A stretch of DNA of 64,000 nt from Alcaligenaceae bacterium (GCA_030538235.1 JAUNUJ010000003.1:62001-126000), one strand, 5' to 3'; positions 9,173-19,683 are shown, counted from the stretch's first letter. Translations and numbers: made by a program. Notes: generated from the sequence alone by a model not told the origin.

Positions 9173-12100
9173 ATGAACTTTTTCAGATTCACCTGGTTAA
9201 GACTGATCGCTTTAATTCTGATCCTGCTTTTTTCTACATTGGCATTTTTGGTAGGAACGCAGCCGGGCAGTCGGTGGCTGTTAAATACGGTAATGGCGCA
9301 GATTAATGGTCGTATGTTGCAAATTGAGGGCACTATCTGGAGTGGCATCAGCAGTAAAGAATTGGAGGTTAAGACCCCGGCCTTAAAAATCGTTGCTAAA
9401 GATAATGCCCTAGCAGTTAATTGGCTCAGTTTGTTGCGTGCACGTTTGCAAGTCGTACACCTGATGACCGGCGACTTAAGCATCGAGCTTTTTCCAACAG
9501 AACCGCAGTTGGACGAAGAGTCTGCTGATGAGTTGATTCTGCCTATTTCTATTCAAGTTGATAAGGTTTCGGTGGGTAAGTTCACCATGACCGATCCTCA
9601 GGGTAAGAATTTACCGGTCGGACTCAATAACTTCGATCTTGAAAATCTTGTGCTTGACCATTCCGGCACCAAGGCCGATCTGCATCAACTCACAGTCACT
9701 CATCCCGATGTTAAAAGTGAGCTAAGCGGTACCGTCGAGCTGGAGAAATTAGCTTACCCTTGGCCGATGCATTTAACCCTAGACACAGTCAACGAGGGCC
9801 TTCACACTCAATCGCCACTTTGCGTAGATTATTTGCTCGGCAAAAGTGGTGATATCAGAATTCAGACTCGTTGCCAGATTGATGCCACAGTACAAATTGA
9901 TGGTGGTCTCGATGAACTACAGATTAAATTGAAGGCCGATGGTGTGGGTCAGAGCTTAGATCTAGATGTTGATGCGGGTCTGGATTTAGAGTCTACGATG
10001 CCCTTGACTAAGGCCATTATTGATTTGACGATGGCTAAGGATATGCGTCTGCAAACCGAGATTAACTCGGTACCTCTATTAGTCGAAGGCGCCAGCGAAG
10101 AAGCAACAAAAAAGGCGGCACGACGTCTAGAAGGGACGATTAAAACGGATAAGTTCATCCTTGATTTAATACAGAGTGGCTCGCGTCTTGATTCAGACTT
10201 TAATTTTGCCGTTGATTTTGATCAGCAAGCGCAATTAGAGGCGATTGAGTTTAGGGGTGGTATTTTCCGCGGCAGTCGCTGGAATCTGGAGCCACTTCAT
10301 GGTGGTTTTAATATCAATGCGGATTTCAGTCAGGTCTTTGTTGAAAAAGGCGTGACGGCATGGGAGCAGCTGAGTCTTAATCGCGCCGATATATTGCTAC
10401 GTCTTGGTGAGAACAGCATCGAGTCCAAGGGGCAGTTTCTTAGTTCAGAACAAGCCCATGAGGGGCTACAGCTTGATGTCAATTTGCAGGATTTATCGCA
10501 AATCGCTGAAGAAATAGCCGGTCGAGCAGAGCTTAAAGTGAATATGCTAGGCAATATCAGTGAGCATGATATTAAGGCACAGATTAAATATGACCCCGAG
10601 GTGCCTAATCCGGAGTCACTCTCTGCTGCGGAACTGGCAGCGTCACAACATGGGCTGGGTAAAGAAGCCATTAATGCGCACTTTGATCTCGTGGGCAAAT
10701 TACGTAGTGACGAGGGACGTTATCACTGGCAGGCTGCCTTAGATAATCTGCAGGCAGCACATGCAGGCTTCAAACTAGTGCAGCAAGGAAAAGCACAGTT
10801 AAGTTTTGATCAAACTATCGGCGATTATCTTTTTGAGATTGCCGAGGCTGATTTTGAGGTCACCCTCCCGGGTCAGCATCAGGGTGTTTTACATCATGTA
10901 AAAACCTCCTTAAGTCGCAGTGCTTGGGCCAGCGAAGGCACTTTTAACGATTTGATTGTTGATAATCGTTTGATGCAGTTGCTGGGGCTTGAGGTAAATG
11001 TTGAAGCCAAATTAGATGCCCTGGAGGCTCAGGACCTTGAGGCGATGGCTGATGAGGAGCTTAAGACGCATCAGCAAGCGCTAGCTGAGACGCGAGCGGC
11101 GATTGAGCGGAAAAAGCAAGTTCCTGCCGTTGCCTATGACGGTGATTGGACTTTAAAAGCGCAACCTGATTTATTAGGGACGATACATTTAAAGCGTCAT
11201 TCCGGTCATACTATTCTGCCTTTGGAGCATCCTTTACCATTAGATCTTGCGGATATTGCGATCGAGTTAACTCAGGGTCTTGACGAAGAAGTTCAGCAGA
11301 CACAGATTAAGGTCCATGGCCAAGGCGAGCGTTCTGAATTAAATACCGAGCTTAGCCTTGAGGGCGGTTTTGCTATGGCGGTTAAAAAAGCGGCGGTTGA
11401 TTTGACTAGTACGGATGAGGGGTCGCTGAAGCTGGAAATCGATACGGTTCGCGACTTAACTCAGGAGCAGGTGCAAAATTGGCAGGCTAGGATTGAGGCC
11501 AACGCCCTTGATCTAAGCGCCTTTAGCTTGGGGCACTTACCGGATGAATCAGCACTGAATATTAACGGCACCATCGGGGCAACAGTTTTACAGCGAAAAT
11601 TGATTATGCGACTGCAACCGGATTTGAAAATCGAATCCGGCAGTCGCTGGAATCACTTTGATTTGAGTGGACAAATTAAGGCGGTGGCGGATCTGAGTGG
11701 CGTCTTTGCCTTACCTCAGCAAATCGAATTGGACCCCAGTCTAGCAACGCCTAAGTGGTATCAGCTTAAACTAAGTGATGTGGATACTTTCATCGATCTA
11801 GATCGTTCCTATCTTAGTCTGCTCGGCGCGATAGGGCATCAGGACGATGAGCTTAAGTTAAATGTACAGATTCCTGAGTTAGCGACTTGGTGGCCCGGAA
11901 CTCCGGGACAAGTACAAGCTGATATGTTGCTCAAAGGCGATCCTTCAAAGCATACTTTAAGCTTAAACGCTCTATACGATGCTTTTTTACTCGAGGATAA
12001 AGATAAGCAGCCTCTGTTAGTGAATCTTGACCTAAATGGCGAGGTGCGATTTGAGGCAACTAAGCCGCAAAACTGGGTTTTGTCTGCGCGTGCTTTAGAC

Positions 12101-15100
12101 GCTTCCTATGCCGGTTTAGCCTTAAATAATCAAAAGCCCTTGCAGATTGATTTGATGCTGCCTACCGACAAGCAACAATTTAGTTGGCAAGTTGGTGAGA
12201 CGGAGCTTAGTTTACGTTACCCTGATGGACGCCAAAGTCTGATCCATCACGAACACAGCGAAGGTCAGTCAAAGCATTGGGAAACTCAGGGAGCCATCAG
12301 TGATTTGATTGCCAGCATGACTCTCTATGAGTACTTACTAGCGGTAGTTGATAGCTTGCAGCAAAAAAAACTACTGAGTCCCCCAGAGACCCTTAAGCCT
12401 GAAGAGGAGTTGGTCTTTGATGCGACTTGGGCTTTTATGCAAGAGGATCAATTAAGCGGTGATTTTCATTTGACACGCAAGCATAGCTCCGGTTTATGGC
12501 CATTCCCTACGCCGGTGCCGTTGGATTTTGATAACTTATCGTTAAAGGTTCAACAGACTGGTGCTAATGCTTTGCCCGAAGAGTTTGTGGTTAGTGCAGA
12601 GGGCATGCATATCATGGCAAGCGGGGAGGGAGAAAATTCAGACCTTGATGCACATGTGTTTTTACACCCCACCAGTCCCTTTATGTTGGAGCGTGCACAA
12701 GTCAATTTAAGATTACCCGATGCCTCAAGCTTGAATGCTCATGTATTTACCGGCAAGGAGGGCGAGTTTGAAGAAAACACGCGTCTCTACGGTGTGTTGC
12801 AAACCAGCGGTATGCCCTTGGAAAAGATCAGTTATGGTGCGGTACCGCCGGGGATGATAAATGGCGATTTGCACTTTAACATTATCCTAGCCGAGGATTA
12901 TACGCCGCGACAGGCTTTTTTGACCGGTGAGTTTCTCCAAGGCAGTCGTTGGAATAGTCAGCCTTTGCAGGGCGATATTGATTTTGGTCTGTTTTTCCAA
13001 GACCAACATAATTTCAGCCTCAGTAAAGCCGATATAGATCTGCGTTTGGGGCAGAGTCGTATTGTATCCAAAGGCGCCTTTGGTGAGCGTGATGATAGTT
13101 TGGCGCTCTCTGTTAAAGCGCCACGACTTAGTGATTTATGGCCAACTCTGCCGGGTTCTGTGGATTTGGATTTAAGTCTCGATGGCACCATCAGCGATAA
13201 TAAGCTCGCCGCCAAAGGTCGTTTTAGCCAAGGCAATTTCAACCAAGTGGGTAAAGCCCCCATTGATTTTGATGTGCGTGCGACCGGCGGTTGGAAAAAC
13301 TTGCAAGAAGGTTATGAGGGGTGGTCCGGCGTGATTGAGTCCTTAGATGTCAAGCATGCAGGCTTTGCTGTTAATCAACACGAGGCGGTGTCATTGAGCT
13401 TTATTCCTCAGGGAGCAGAGGGTAAACCGCAGTGGGATATCGGCGCTTCAACGCTCAGCATTACGTTGCCGGGCAATCACAAAATCAGTTTGGAACAGGG
13501 TGGCACTGATGGTCAAGACGGCAAGTTCAGTACCCAAGGCGCTATTCGAGGTTTGACTCTGACCCCACAACTGATTGATGATGTCAGCAATGCCTTTGGG
13601 CTGCAACTGGCGACCAATAACAATGGCAAGTCACTCAATCACGGCATTATTGTGAGAGGCCGTGAAACGCCGATCACTAATCCGCCGGTTTTTGATGTAG
13701 AGTGGGATTTTGATTTTGATGGTGCCTTAGCCGGTGCCGCAAATATCCTCCATCGTGGCGGTGATTTTATTTTGCCCAGTGATCCGCCTGTACGCTTAGG
13801 TTTGCAGCGTATGGATTTGCGGCTTAATAGTCAACCTCAGGGTGGTCAACGCAGTCTTTTAACCGCTGAATTGGATTTAGTCACGCAGAGCAAAGGCAAT
13901 ATCAAAGGCAGCGCTCGTTTAAATCTGGATGGTTTTAATCCGGTCTTTGATGGCACCACGCAGGCTCATATGGTCGGTCATATGGATGATATTTCCTGGC
14001 TGACCGGTTTAACCGGTGATTTGCTTGAGTTAGGCGGACGAGTTGATGTGGATGTGACGGCTAATTATCGTGGTGGTAATTGGGTGACCTCAGGTGGGGT
14101 AAAGGCACAGGATCTGCGCATTGTTGAGGTGGAAAATGGGATTCGTCTACTCAATGGCACCCTAGATCTGGGTCTAAATGGCAATGATGTGGTAATTAAC
14201 CGCCTGCATTTCCCAAGTGTGATTCGTATTATTCCGAATGAGTGGCGTACTCGCCAGTGGATCGAAGAAAATCCGCCGGCTCAAAACGGTAGTTTGAATA
14301 TTAATGGTAATTGGAATCTACAAAGTTCTCGCGGTAAATTGAATATTGTGCTCGATCACTATCCCTTGCTACAACGTACCGATCGCTTTGCCATGATGAG
14401 TGGTCAAGTCACGGTTGATGCGGCATTACCAAGCATCGTGGTGGACGGCAAGCTCACGGCCGATGCCGGTTGGGTCAGTGTGGACATTAAGGGCACCGCT
14501 CCGACCTTGGATTCTGATGTGATAATTGTCCGCAAGGGGGAAGAAGCCCCGGTGGCTAAGCAATCAGCCTTGGATCTCTTATTGAATTTTACGGTTGATC
14601 TGGGTCCCCGTTTCTATGTGGTAGGTTTTGGTTTAGATGCTGGTTTAGTGGGTGCGATTACGATTAAACAAGCAAATAATGAGCTGAGTGCGGAGGGTGA
14701 GTTTAATACCCGCGGCGGTGCCATTGAGGCCTATGGTCAACGACTGCAAATCCGCCGTGGACGTATTACCTTCCAAGGTGATATTGCTAATCCCGTGCTG
14801 GATATTGAAGCATTGCGTCGAAACCTTGAGGTTGAGGCCGGCATGCGCGTGGTCGGTAATGCCCGTAATCCTAAAATCACCCTAGTTTCTTATCCGGACG
14901 TCAGTGAGGTTGAGAAGCTTTCTTGGTTAATTATGGGGCGCGGTCCTGATAGTAGTGGCGGTGACCTCGCTATGTTACTGACAGTCGGCACCTCCTTGCT
15001 TGGTGGTGATCCAGCCAGTGAGCCTATTCATAAACAGTTAGGCATTGATGATATTACGATCCGCAAGGGCGATGTGGGTGAATCCGGTTCTATTTTGCCG

Positions 15101-15337
15101 CGTCGTACGGTTGCAGACAGTACCGCCTATCAGGGGCAAGATGATATTTCCGAGCAGTTTATTAAGATTACCAAGCGCTTGAGACAGGGCATTGACCTGA
15201 GTATAGAACAGGCCTTATCGGGTAGTGGGACGGTGGGGAGAGTCAGCTATACCTTAATTCGTAATCTCACCATTGACGCCAAAGTCGGTACAGTCAGCGG
15301 GATTGAGATGATTTATCGTCGACTCTTTAAAGACTAG
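9173..15337 (+). CDS. tamB: TamB (DUF490) inner-membrane-anchored envelope-spanning protein, unusually long
   Basis: The product of 2054 residues has an N-terminal anchor (RLIALILILLFSTLAFLVGT, about residues 9-30) and ends with the conserved TamB/DUF490 domain (about 1650-2054). That domain includes the SWLIMGRGP segment and a terminal LIRNLTIDAKVGTVSGIEMIYRR that docks to TamA. The AAGGA ribosome site and the tamA stop are just upstream. TamB forms a long hydrophobic beta groove thought to carry lipids or barrel precursors between membranes. E. coli TamB has 1259 residues; the excess here comes from internal repeats of a unit of about 430 residues (see the repeat entry). The frame is open throughout with no sign of frameshift. 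Confidence 0.94.
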   Translation: MNFFRFTWLRLIALILILLFSTLAFLVGTQPGSRWLLNTVMAQINGRMLQIEGTIWSGISSKELEVKTPALKIVAKDNALAVNWLSLLRARLQVVHLMTGDLSIELFPTEPQLDEESADELILPISIQVDKVSVGKFTMTDPQGKNLPVGLNNFDLENLVLDHSGTKADLHQLTVTHPDVKSELSGTVELEKLAYPWPMHLTLDTVNEGLHTQSPLCVDYLLGKSGDIRIQTRCQIDATVQIDGGLDELQIKLKADGVGQSLDLDVDAGLDLESTMPLTKAIIDLTMAKDMRLQTEINSVPLLVEGASEEATKKAARRLEGTIKTDKFILDLIQSGSRLDSDFNFAVDFDQQAQLEAIEFRGGIFRGSRWNLEPLHGGFNINADFSQVFVEKGVTAWEQLSLNRADILLRLGENSIESKGQFLSSEQAHEGLQLDVNLQDLSQIAEEIAGRAELKVNMLGNISEHDIKAQIKYDPEVPNPESLSAAELAASQHGLGKEAINAHFDLVGKLRSDEGRYHWQAALDNLQAAHAGFKLVQQGKAQLSFDQTIGDYLFEIAEADFEVTLPGQHQGVLHHVKTSLSRSAWASEGTFNDLIVDNRLMQLLGLEVNVEAKLDALEAQDLEAMADEELKTHQQALAETRAAIERKKQVPAVAYDGDWTLKAQPDLLGTIHLKRHSGHTILPLEHPLPLDLADIAIELTQGLDEEVQQTQIKVHGQGERSELNTELSLEGGFAMAVKKAAVDLTSTDEGSLKLEIDTVRDLTQEQVQNWQARIEANALDLSAFSLGHLPDESALNINGTIGATVLQRKLIMRLQPDLKIESGSRWNHFDLSGQIKAVADLSGVFALPQQIELDPSLATPKWYQLKLSDVDTFIDLDRSYLSLLGAIGHQDDELKLNVQIPELATWWPGTPGQVQADMLLKGDPSKHTLSLNALYDAFLLEDKDKQPLLVNLDLNGEVRFEATKPQNWVLSARALDASYAGLALNNQKPLQIDLMLPTDKQQFSWQVGETELSLRYPDGRQSLIHHEHSEGQSKHWETQGAISDLIASMTLYEYLLAVVDSLQQKKLLSPPETLKPEEELVFDATWAFMQEDQLSGDFHLTRKHSSGLWPFPTPVPLDFDNLSLKVQQTGANALPEEFVVSAEGMHIMASGEGENSDLDAHVFLHPTSPFMLERAQVNLRLPDASSLNAHVFTGKEGEFEENTRLYGVLQTSGMPLEKISYGAVPPGMINGDLHFNIILAEDYTPRQAFLTGEFLQGSRWNSQPLQGDIDFGLFFQDQHNFSLSKADIDLRLGQSRIVSKGAFGERDDSLALSVKAPRLSDLWPTLPGSVDLDLSLDGTISDNKLAAKGRFSQGNFNQVGKAPIDFDVRATGGWKNLQEGYEGWSGVIESLDVKHAGFAVNQHEAVSLSFIPQGAEGKPQWDIGASTLSITLPGNHKISLEQGGTDGQDGKFSTQGAIRGLTLTPQLIDDVSNAFGLQLATNNNGKSLNHGIIVRGRETPITNPPVFDVEWDFDFDGALAGAANILHRGGDFILPSDPPVRLGLQRMDLRLNSQPQGGQRSLLTAELDLVTQSKGNIKGSARLNLDGFNPVFDGTTQAHMVGHMDDISWLTGLTGDLLELGGRVDVDVTANYRGGNWVTSGGVKAQDLRIVEVENGIRLLNGTLDLGLNGNDVVINRLHFPSVIRIIPNEWRTRQWIEENPPAQNGSLNINGNWNLQSSRGKLNIVLDHYPLLQRTDRFAMMSGQVTVDAALPSIVVDGKLTADAGWVSVDIKGTAPTLDSDVIIVRKGEEAPVAKQSALDLLLNFTVDLGPRFYVVGFGLDAGLVGAITIKQANNELSAEGEFNTRGGAIEAYGQRLQIRRGRITFQGDIANPVLDIEALRRNLEVEAGMRVVGNARNPKITLVSYPDVSEVEKLSWLIMGRGPDSSGGDLAMLLTVGTSLLGGDPASEPIHKQLGIDDITIRKGDVGESGSILPRRTVADSTAYQGQDDISEQFIKITKRLRQGIDLSIEQALSGSGTVGRVSYTLIRNLTIDAKVGTVSGIEMIYRRLFKD
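10271..14200 (+). repeat. Three tandem diverged ~430-residue units inside tamB
   Basis: Three sets of landmark motifs recur in the same order. GSRWN occurs at residues 367, 823 and 1257 (bases 10271, 11639, 12941). A HAGF/YAGL motif occurs at residues 530, 979 and 1395. A DxxW start (DGDW, DATW, DVEW), preceded by Y or F at residues 655, 1082 and 1507, is each time followed by a Gly..., His/Arg-rich and ILP/PFP...PLDL/PVRLGL segment. Spacing is 416-456 residues. The copies are diverged, so the duplications are old. The end of unit 3 is approximate. Confidence 0.8.
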
Positions 15338-15421
15338 TGCGATCATGCGCTTTTCTAAAGCACAGAGCATAGTAAACTAATGGTTTATGCATTTTTAAAG
15401 TATTGAATCGAGTAGGGAATC

Positions 15422-15985
15422 ATGAGTATTAAAAACGATCGTTGGATTCGAGAGGCGGCTGCACAGGGCATGATTGAGCCCTACGAGCCGGGTCAAGTAC
15501 GCCAGCTAAATGGCGAGAAAATCGTCAGTTATGGTACGAGTAGTTATGGCTATGATGTGCGCTGCGCTCGTGAATTCAAGATTTTTACCAATATCAACTC
15601 CACCATTGTTGATCCCAAAGCCTTTGACGAAAAGTCATTTGTGGATTTTGAAGGGGATGTTTGTATTATTCCGCCCAACTCCTTTGCTTTAGCTCGTACG
15701 GTGGAGTATTTTCGTATTCCTCGCAGTGTGTTGACGGTATGTCTTGGCAAGAGTACTTATGCCCGTTGCGGCATTATTGTTAATGTGACTCCCTTAGAGC
15801 CCGAGTGGGAAGGTCATGTGACCTTAGAGTTTTCAAACACTACCCCGTTACCGGCCAAAATTTATGCCGGCGAGGGTTGTGCACAAATGCTCTTTTTCGA
15901 AGGCGATGAGATGTGCGAAGTCTCTTACAAGGACCGAGCAGGTAAGTATCAGGGACAAACCGGCGTTACTTTGCCTAAGACCTAA
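15422..15985 (+). CDS. dcd: dCTP deaminase
   Basis: Dcd converts dCTP to dUTP, the main source of dUMP for dTMP synthesis in Gram-negative bacteria. The 187 residues match the usual 188-193. Conserved parts are the SYGYDVR segment near residue 41, the [11 protein letters not shown] loop near residue 108, and TLEFSNTT carrying the catalytic Glu (E136 here, E138 in E. coli). The C-terminal [11 protein letters not shown] lid matches the family. It follows tamB by 84 bp and is followed by a terminator. Confidence 0.97.
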   Translation: MSIKNDRWIREAAAQGMIEPYEPGQVRQLNGEKIVSYGTSSYGYDVRCAREFKIFTNINSTIVDPKAFDEKSFVDFEGDVCIIPPNSFALARTVEYFRIPRSVLTVCLGKSTYARCGIIVNVTPLEPEWEGHVTLEFSNTTPLPAKIYAGEGCAQMLFFEGDEMCEVSYKDRAGKYQGQTGVTLPKT

Positions 15986-16020
15986 AGTCGTTCATTTCTC
16001 TAAAAATCTTTACAACAAGC

Positions 16021-16059
16021 CATAGCACCGGTCCTGTATTCGTGCTATGTTTTGTTTTT
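16021..16059 (+). terminator. Rho-independent terminator after dcd
   Basis: An 8-bp stem (16021-16028 with 16042-16049) is followed by TTTTGTTTTTT. The loop is 13 nt. It separates dcd from the decarboxylase gene. Confidence 0.75.
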
Positions 16060-16090
16060 TGGAACTAAGCTTTGACCATAGGGGTTACAC

Positions 16091-18352
16091 ATGAAATTCC
16101 GTTTTCCTATCGTTATTATTGACGAAGATTTTCGCTCCGACAGCGCTTCCGGCTTCGGAATTCGGGCCTTGGCAGACGCTATTGAAGCAGAAGGTGTGGA
16201 GGTTTTGCCGGTAACCAGTTATGGTGATTTAACCTCTTTTGTGCAGCAACAGAGTCGTGCTAGTGCGTTTATTTTATCGATTGATGACGAGGAGTTTGAC
16301 TCGGATTCGCCCGAAGAGGTGGCGAGTGCGATTCGCCAATTACGCGCCTTTATTGCCGAGTTGCGTTTTCGCAATGATGAGATTCCAATTTATTTGCATG
16401 GTGAAACTCGTACCACTGAGCATATTCCTAATGATATCTTGCGTGAATTACATGGCTTTATTCACATGTTTGAGGATACGCCGGAGTTCGTTGCGCGTCA
16501 TATTATTCATGAGGCCAGAAAGTATTTAGACACCTTAGCACCGCCATTTTTCCGTGCTTTGGTTAATTACGCGCAGGATGGCTCCTATTCATGGCATTGT
16601 CCAGGGCATTCAGGTGGCGTGGCCTTTTTGAAAAGTCCGGTAGGGCAGATGTTTCACCAGTTCTTTGGTGAAAATATGCTGCGTGCAGACGTTTGTAATG
16701 CGGTTGAGGAATTGGGTCAATTGCTGGATCATACGGGCCCGGTAGCCGAGTCGGAAAGAAATGCGGCGCGTATTTTTAAGGCCGATCATTGTTATTTTGT
16801 GACTAACGGCACCTCGACCTCCAATAAAATCGTCTGGCACGGTAATGTCGCCGAGGGCGATATTGTGGTGGTCGATCGTAACTGCCATAAATCAATTCTG
16901 CACTCAATTACCATGACCGGTGCGATTCCGGTGTTTCTGCGCCCGACCCGTAACCACTTAGGGATTATCGGACCAATTCCTTTGTCTGAGTTTGAGCCGG
17001 AGAGTATTGCTGCCAAGATTGAAGCCAATCCCTTTGCGCGTGAAGCCTTACGTAAAAAGCCTCGTATCCTGACCCTAACTCAGGGTACTTATGACGGGAT
17101 TTTGTATAACGTCGAGATGATTAAGGAAAAGCTGGGCAACAACATCGATAATTTGCACTTTGATGAGGCTTGGTTGCCACATGCGTCATTCCATGAGTTC
17201 TACGAAAATATGCACGCGATTGGTGAGAAGCGTCCGCGTCCCCAAGAACCCTTAATTTTTGCTACGCACTCCACGCATAAGCTCTTAGCTGGTCTGTCAC
17301 AAGCCTCGCAAATTGTGGTACAAGAATCGGAAACGCGAAAACTAGACCGTAATATTTTTAACGAAGCCTTCTTGATGCATACCTCCACTTCGCCGCAATA
17401 CGCCATTATTGCTTCCTGTGACGTGGCAGCACAAATGATGGAGCCTCCGGGCGGTACTGCGTTGGTCGAAGAGAGTATCCGCGAGTCGATGGATTTCCGT
17501 CGTGCCATGCGTAAGGTCGCTTCTGATTATGGTAAGGACGAGTGGTGGTTCAAGGTCTGGGGGCCGCCACGTCTGGTGCATGATGATATTGGTGAGCAAG
17601 ATGACTGGTTACTGGAGCCGGATGCCGAATGGCATGGCTTCGCTAATATCAGTGACGGTTTTACCATGTTGGATCCGATCAAGGCGACCATCGTGACCCC
17701 CGGTTTAGAAATTACCGGTGAGTTTGGCGAAAAAGGTATTCCGGCCGGCTTAGTGAGTAAGTACTTGGCTGAGCATGGGATTGTGGTCGAGAAAACCGGT
17801 CTCTACAGCTTTTTTATTATGTTTACCATCGGGATTACCAAAGGTCGTTGGAATACCCTAGTGACTGCCTTACAGCAGTTTAAAGACGATTATGATCGCA
17901 ACCAGCCTTTATGGCGTTGTATGCCTGACTTTGTTAAGCAATACCCACGTTATGAAAAAATGGGCTTAGGTGAGTTGTGTCAACTGGCGCATGAGGCCTA
18001 TCGACGTCATGATTTAGCTCGTATTACCACTGAAGTCTATCTAAGCGAGATGGAGGCGGCGATGCGTCCGGCTGATGCCTTTAACAAAATGACTCGTCGA
18101 GAGATTGAGCGTGTCGATGTTGATGAGCTTGAGGGTCGTATTACTGCTGTCTTGTTAACGCCTTATCCTCCGGGGATACCGTTGTTGATTCCGGGTGAAC
18201 GCTTTAACCGTACCATTGTCGATTATTTGAAGTTTGCTTGTGAGTTTAATGTCTCCTTCCCGGGTTTTGAAACCATAGTTCATGGTCTAAGTAGCGAGCA
18301 ACGCGAAGACGGTAGCTTACGTTACTATGTTGATTGTTTAGCAGATGAGTAA
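16091..18352 (+). CDS. Arginine/lysine/ornithine decarboxylase (PLP fold-type I, class III)
   Basis: This 753-residue protein has the domain order of AdiA, CadA and SpeC/SpeF decarboxylases. A receiver-like wing domain covers about residues 1-130. The PLP catalytic domain contains the WHCPGHSGG motif (about 168-176), the NGTSTSNKIVWH cofactor loop, the FDEAW cofactor-Asp segment, and the Schiff-base lysine K397 in ATHSTHKLLAGL. The C-terminal domain includes the TPYPPGIPLLIPGE segment. It removes the alpha-carboxyl of a basic amino acid for polyamine synthesis or acid resistance. Which substrate it prefers cannot be read from the sequence. The position next to dcd is shared with Bordetella-type genomes. 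Confidence 0.92.
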   Translation: MKFRFPIVIIDEDFRSDSASGFGIRALADAIEAEGVEVLPVTSYGDLTSFVQQQSRASAFILSIDDEEFDSDSPEEVASAIRQLRAFIAELRFRNDEIPIYLHGETRTTEHIPNDILRELHGFIHMFEDTPEFVARHIIHEARKYLDTLAPPFFRALVNYAQDGSYSWHCPGHSGGVAFLKSPVGQMFHQFFGENMLRADVCNAVEELGQLLDHTGPVAESERNAARIFKADHCYFVTNGTSTSNKIVWHGNVAEGDIVVVDRNCHKSILHSITMTGAIPVFLRPTRNHLGIIGPIPLSEFEPESIAAKIEANPFAREALRKKPRILTLTQGTYDGILYNVEMIKEKLGNNIDNLHFDEAWLPHASFHEFYENMHAIGEKRPRPQEPLIFATHSTHKLLAGLSQASQIVVQESETRKLDRNIFNEAFLMHTSTSPQYAIIASCDVAAQMMEPPGGTALVEESIRESMDFRRAMRKVASDYGKDEWWFKVWGPPRLVHDDIGEQDDWLLEPDAEWHGFANISDGFTMLDPIKATIVTPGLEITGEFGEKGIPAGLVSKYLAEHGIVVEKTGLYSFFIMFTIGITKGRWNTLVTALQQFKDDYDRNQPLWRCMPDFVKQYPRYEKMGLGELCQLAHEAYRRHDLARITTEVYLSEMEAAMRPADAFNKMTRREIERVDVDELEGRITAVLLTPYPPGIPLLIPGERFNRTIVDYLKFACEFNVSFPGFETIVHGLSSEQREDGSLRYYVDCLADE

Positions 18353-18366
18353 TCATAGACTGTCTG

Positions 18367-19617
18367 ATGCGTAATTTAACCACCATGACTAAAACTCATA
18401 GTGATGTCATTGTTATCGGCGCGGGAGCGGCTGGCATGATGTGTGCCGCTCGCGCAGCCGCCTCCGGCTTGTCAGTGCAGTTAGTGGACCATGCTCAAAA
18501 GTTAGGCGAGAAAATCCGGATTTCCGGGGGCGGTCGTTGTAACTTTACTAATATTGGCGCGACCTGGGAAAATTATGTTTCTCAAAACCCGCGTTTTGCT
18601 CGCTATGCTTTAAATCATTACAAGCCCAAGGATTTCCTGGCTCTACTGGAACGCTATCAGATACCCTGGCACGAAAAACACAAGGGTCAACTATTTTGTG
18701 ATAATTCCTCTCAAGACATTATTGAGGTATTAAAAAACGAATGCGACGAAGCGGGCGTACGTTGGCGTATGCCCTGCACCGTAGAGCGTGTTGAGCGCAT
18801 CGAAAGTGCCGAGGGTGAGCCGCTTTATCATTTGCTGACTTCCGCTGGTTTGTTGACGGCCAAGCAGTTGGTGGTGGCTACTGGCGGCATGGCGATTCCG
18901 ATGTTGGGTGCGACCGATTTTGGGCTACGCTTAGCTAGACAATTTGGTCTTAAGATAGTTGAACCCAGACCGGCCTTAGTTCCTTTGGTTTTTACGACGG
19001 AACAATGGCAGCCCTACGCCCAACTGTCAGGTTTGTCCCTGGAAGTGGTCATTGCTAATGCTCCAGGTAAAAAGGCCCAACGCTTTATTGAGGACGTGCT
19101 GTTTACTCACCGCGGTTTATCAGGTCCCGGCGTATTGCAGATTTCTTCTTATTGGGATGGTCATTCACCAATTTATTTAAACTTAAATCATAAAATTCAT
19201 AACGAAAACTACTTGTTGGCTGAAAAGCGCAGCAGTAAGCAGCAGTTAATCACGATTTTAAGCAGTATCTGGCCTAAGCGATTTGCTCAGTTATGGCCGG
19301 AACAGCTCGGTTTTAAAACGGATTTTCGTATTGCTGAAATAGCAGATAAGAATCTAAGAGACTTAGCTCTTGCCATTGAAAACTGGTCTGTGACGCCCAG
19401 TGGCACGGCAGGTTATAAAAAGGCAGAGGCCATGAGAGGTGGTGTGGATACAGCCGCTCTGGAGCAAAAAACGATGCAAGCCAAACAGGTGCCGGGACTT
19501 TATTTTATTGGTGAAGTCGTGGATATGACCGGTTGGTTAGGTGGTTATAACTTCCAATGGTCTTGGTCCAGCGCTGTGGTTTGTGCCGACGCGATGGTGG
19601 CTGCGACACAAAGATAA
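18367..19617 (+). CDS. FAD-binding oxidoreductase of the YhiN/HI0933 family
   Basis: The 416-residue flavoprotein starts with a dinucleotide-binding motif VIVIGAGAAGMMCA near residue 14 and the family motif GEKIRISGGGRCNFTN near residue 47. It ends with GEVVDMTGWLGGYNFQWSWSSA, which closes the FAD site. This family is annotated as NAD(P)/FAD-dependent or aminoacetone oxidase-like, and its physiological substrate is not established. It starts 14 bp after the decarboxylase, so the two may share a transcript. The ATG at 18367 is used; the ATG at 18385 (MTKTHSDV) would give a more typical N-terminus. Confidence 0.88.
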   Translation: MRNLTTMTKTHSDVIVIGAGAAGMMCAARAAASGLSVQLVDHAQKLGEKIRISGGGRCNFTNIGATWENYVSQNPRFARYALNHYKPKDFLALLERYQIPWHEKHKGQLFCDNSSQDIIEVLKNECDEAGVRWRMPCTVERVERIESAEGEPLYHLLTSAGLLTAKQLVVATGGMAIPMLGATDFGLRLARQFGLKIVEPRPALVPLVFTTEQWQPYAQLSGLSLEVVIANAPGKKAQRFIEDVLFTHRGLSGPGVLQISSYWDGHSPIYLNLNHKIHNENYLLAEKRSSKQQLITILSSIWPKRFAQLWPEQLGFKTDFRIAEIADKNLRDLALAIENWSVTPSGTAGYKKAEAMRGGVDTAALEQKTMQAKQVPGLYFIGEVVDMTGWLGGYNFQWSWSSAVVCADAMVAATQR

Positions 19618-19638
19618 GCGCAGCACACCATCGAAACT

Positions 19639-19672
19639 AAGGCACAGACTAATAGACAGCGCCTTGTTTTTT
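19639..19672 (+). terminator. Probable terminator after the YhiN-type gene
   Basis: A short 5-bp stem AAGGC/GCCTT (19639-19643 with 19661-19665) is followed by GTTTTTTG. The loop is 17 nt, so the hairpin is weak. Confidence 0.4.
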
Positions 19673-19683
19673 GAACTGATTAA

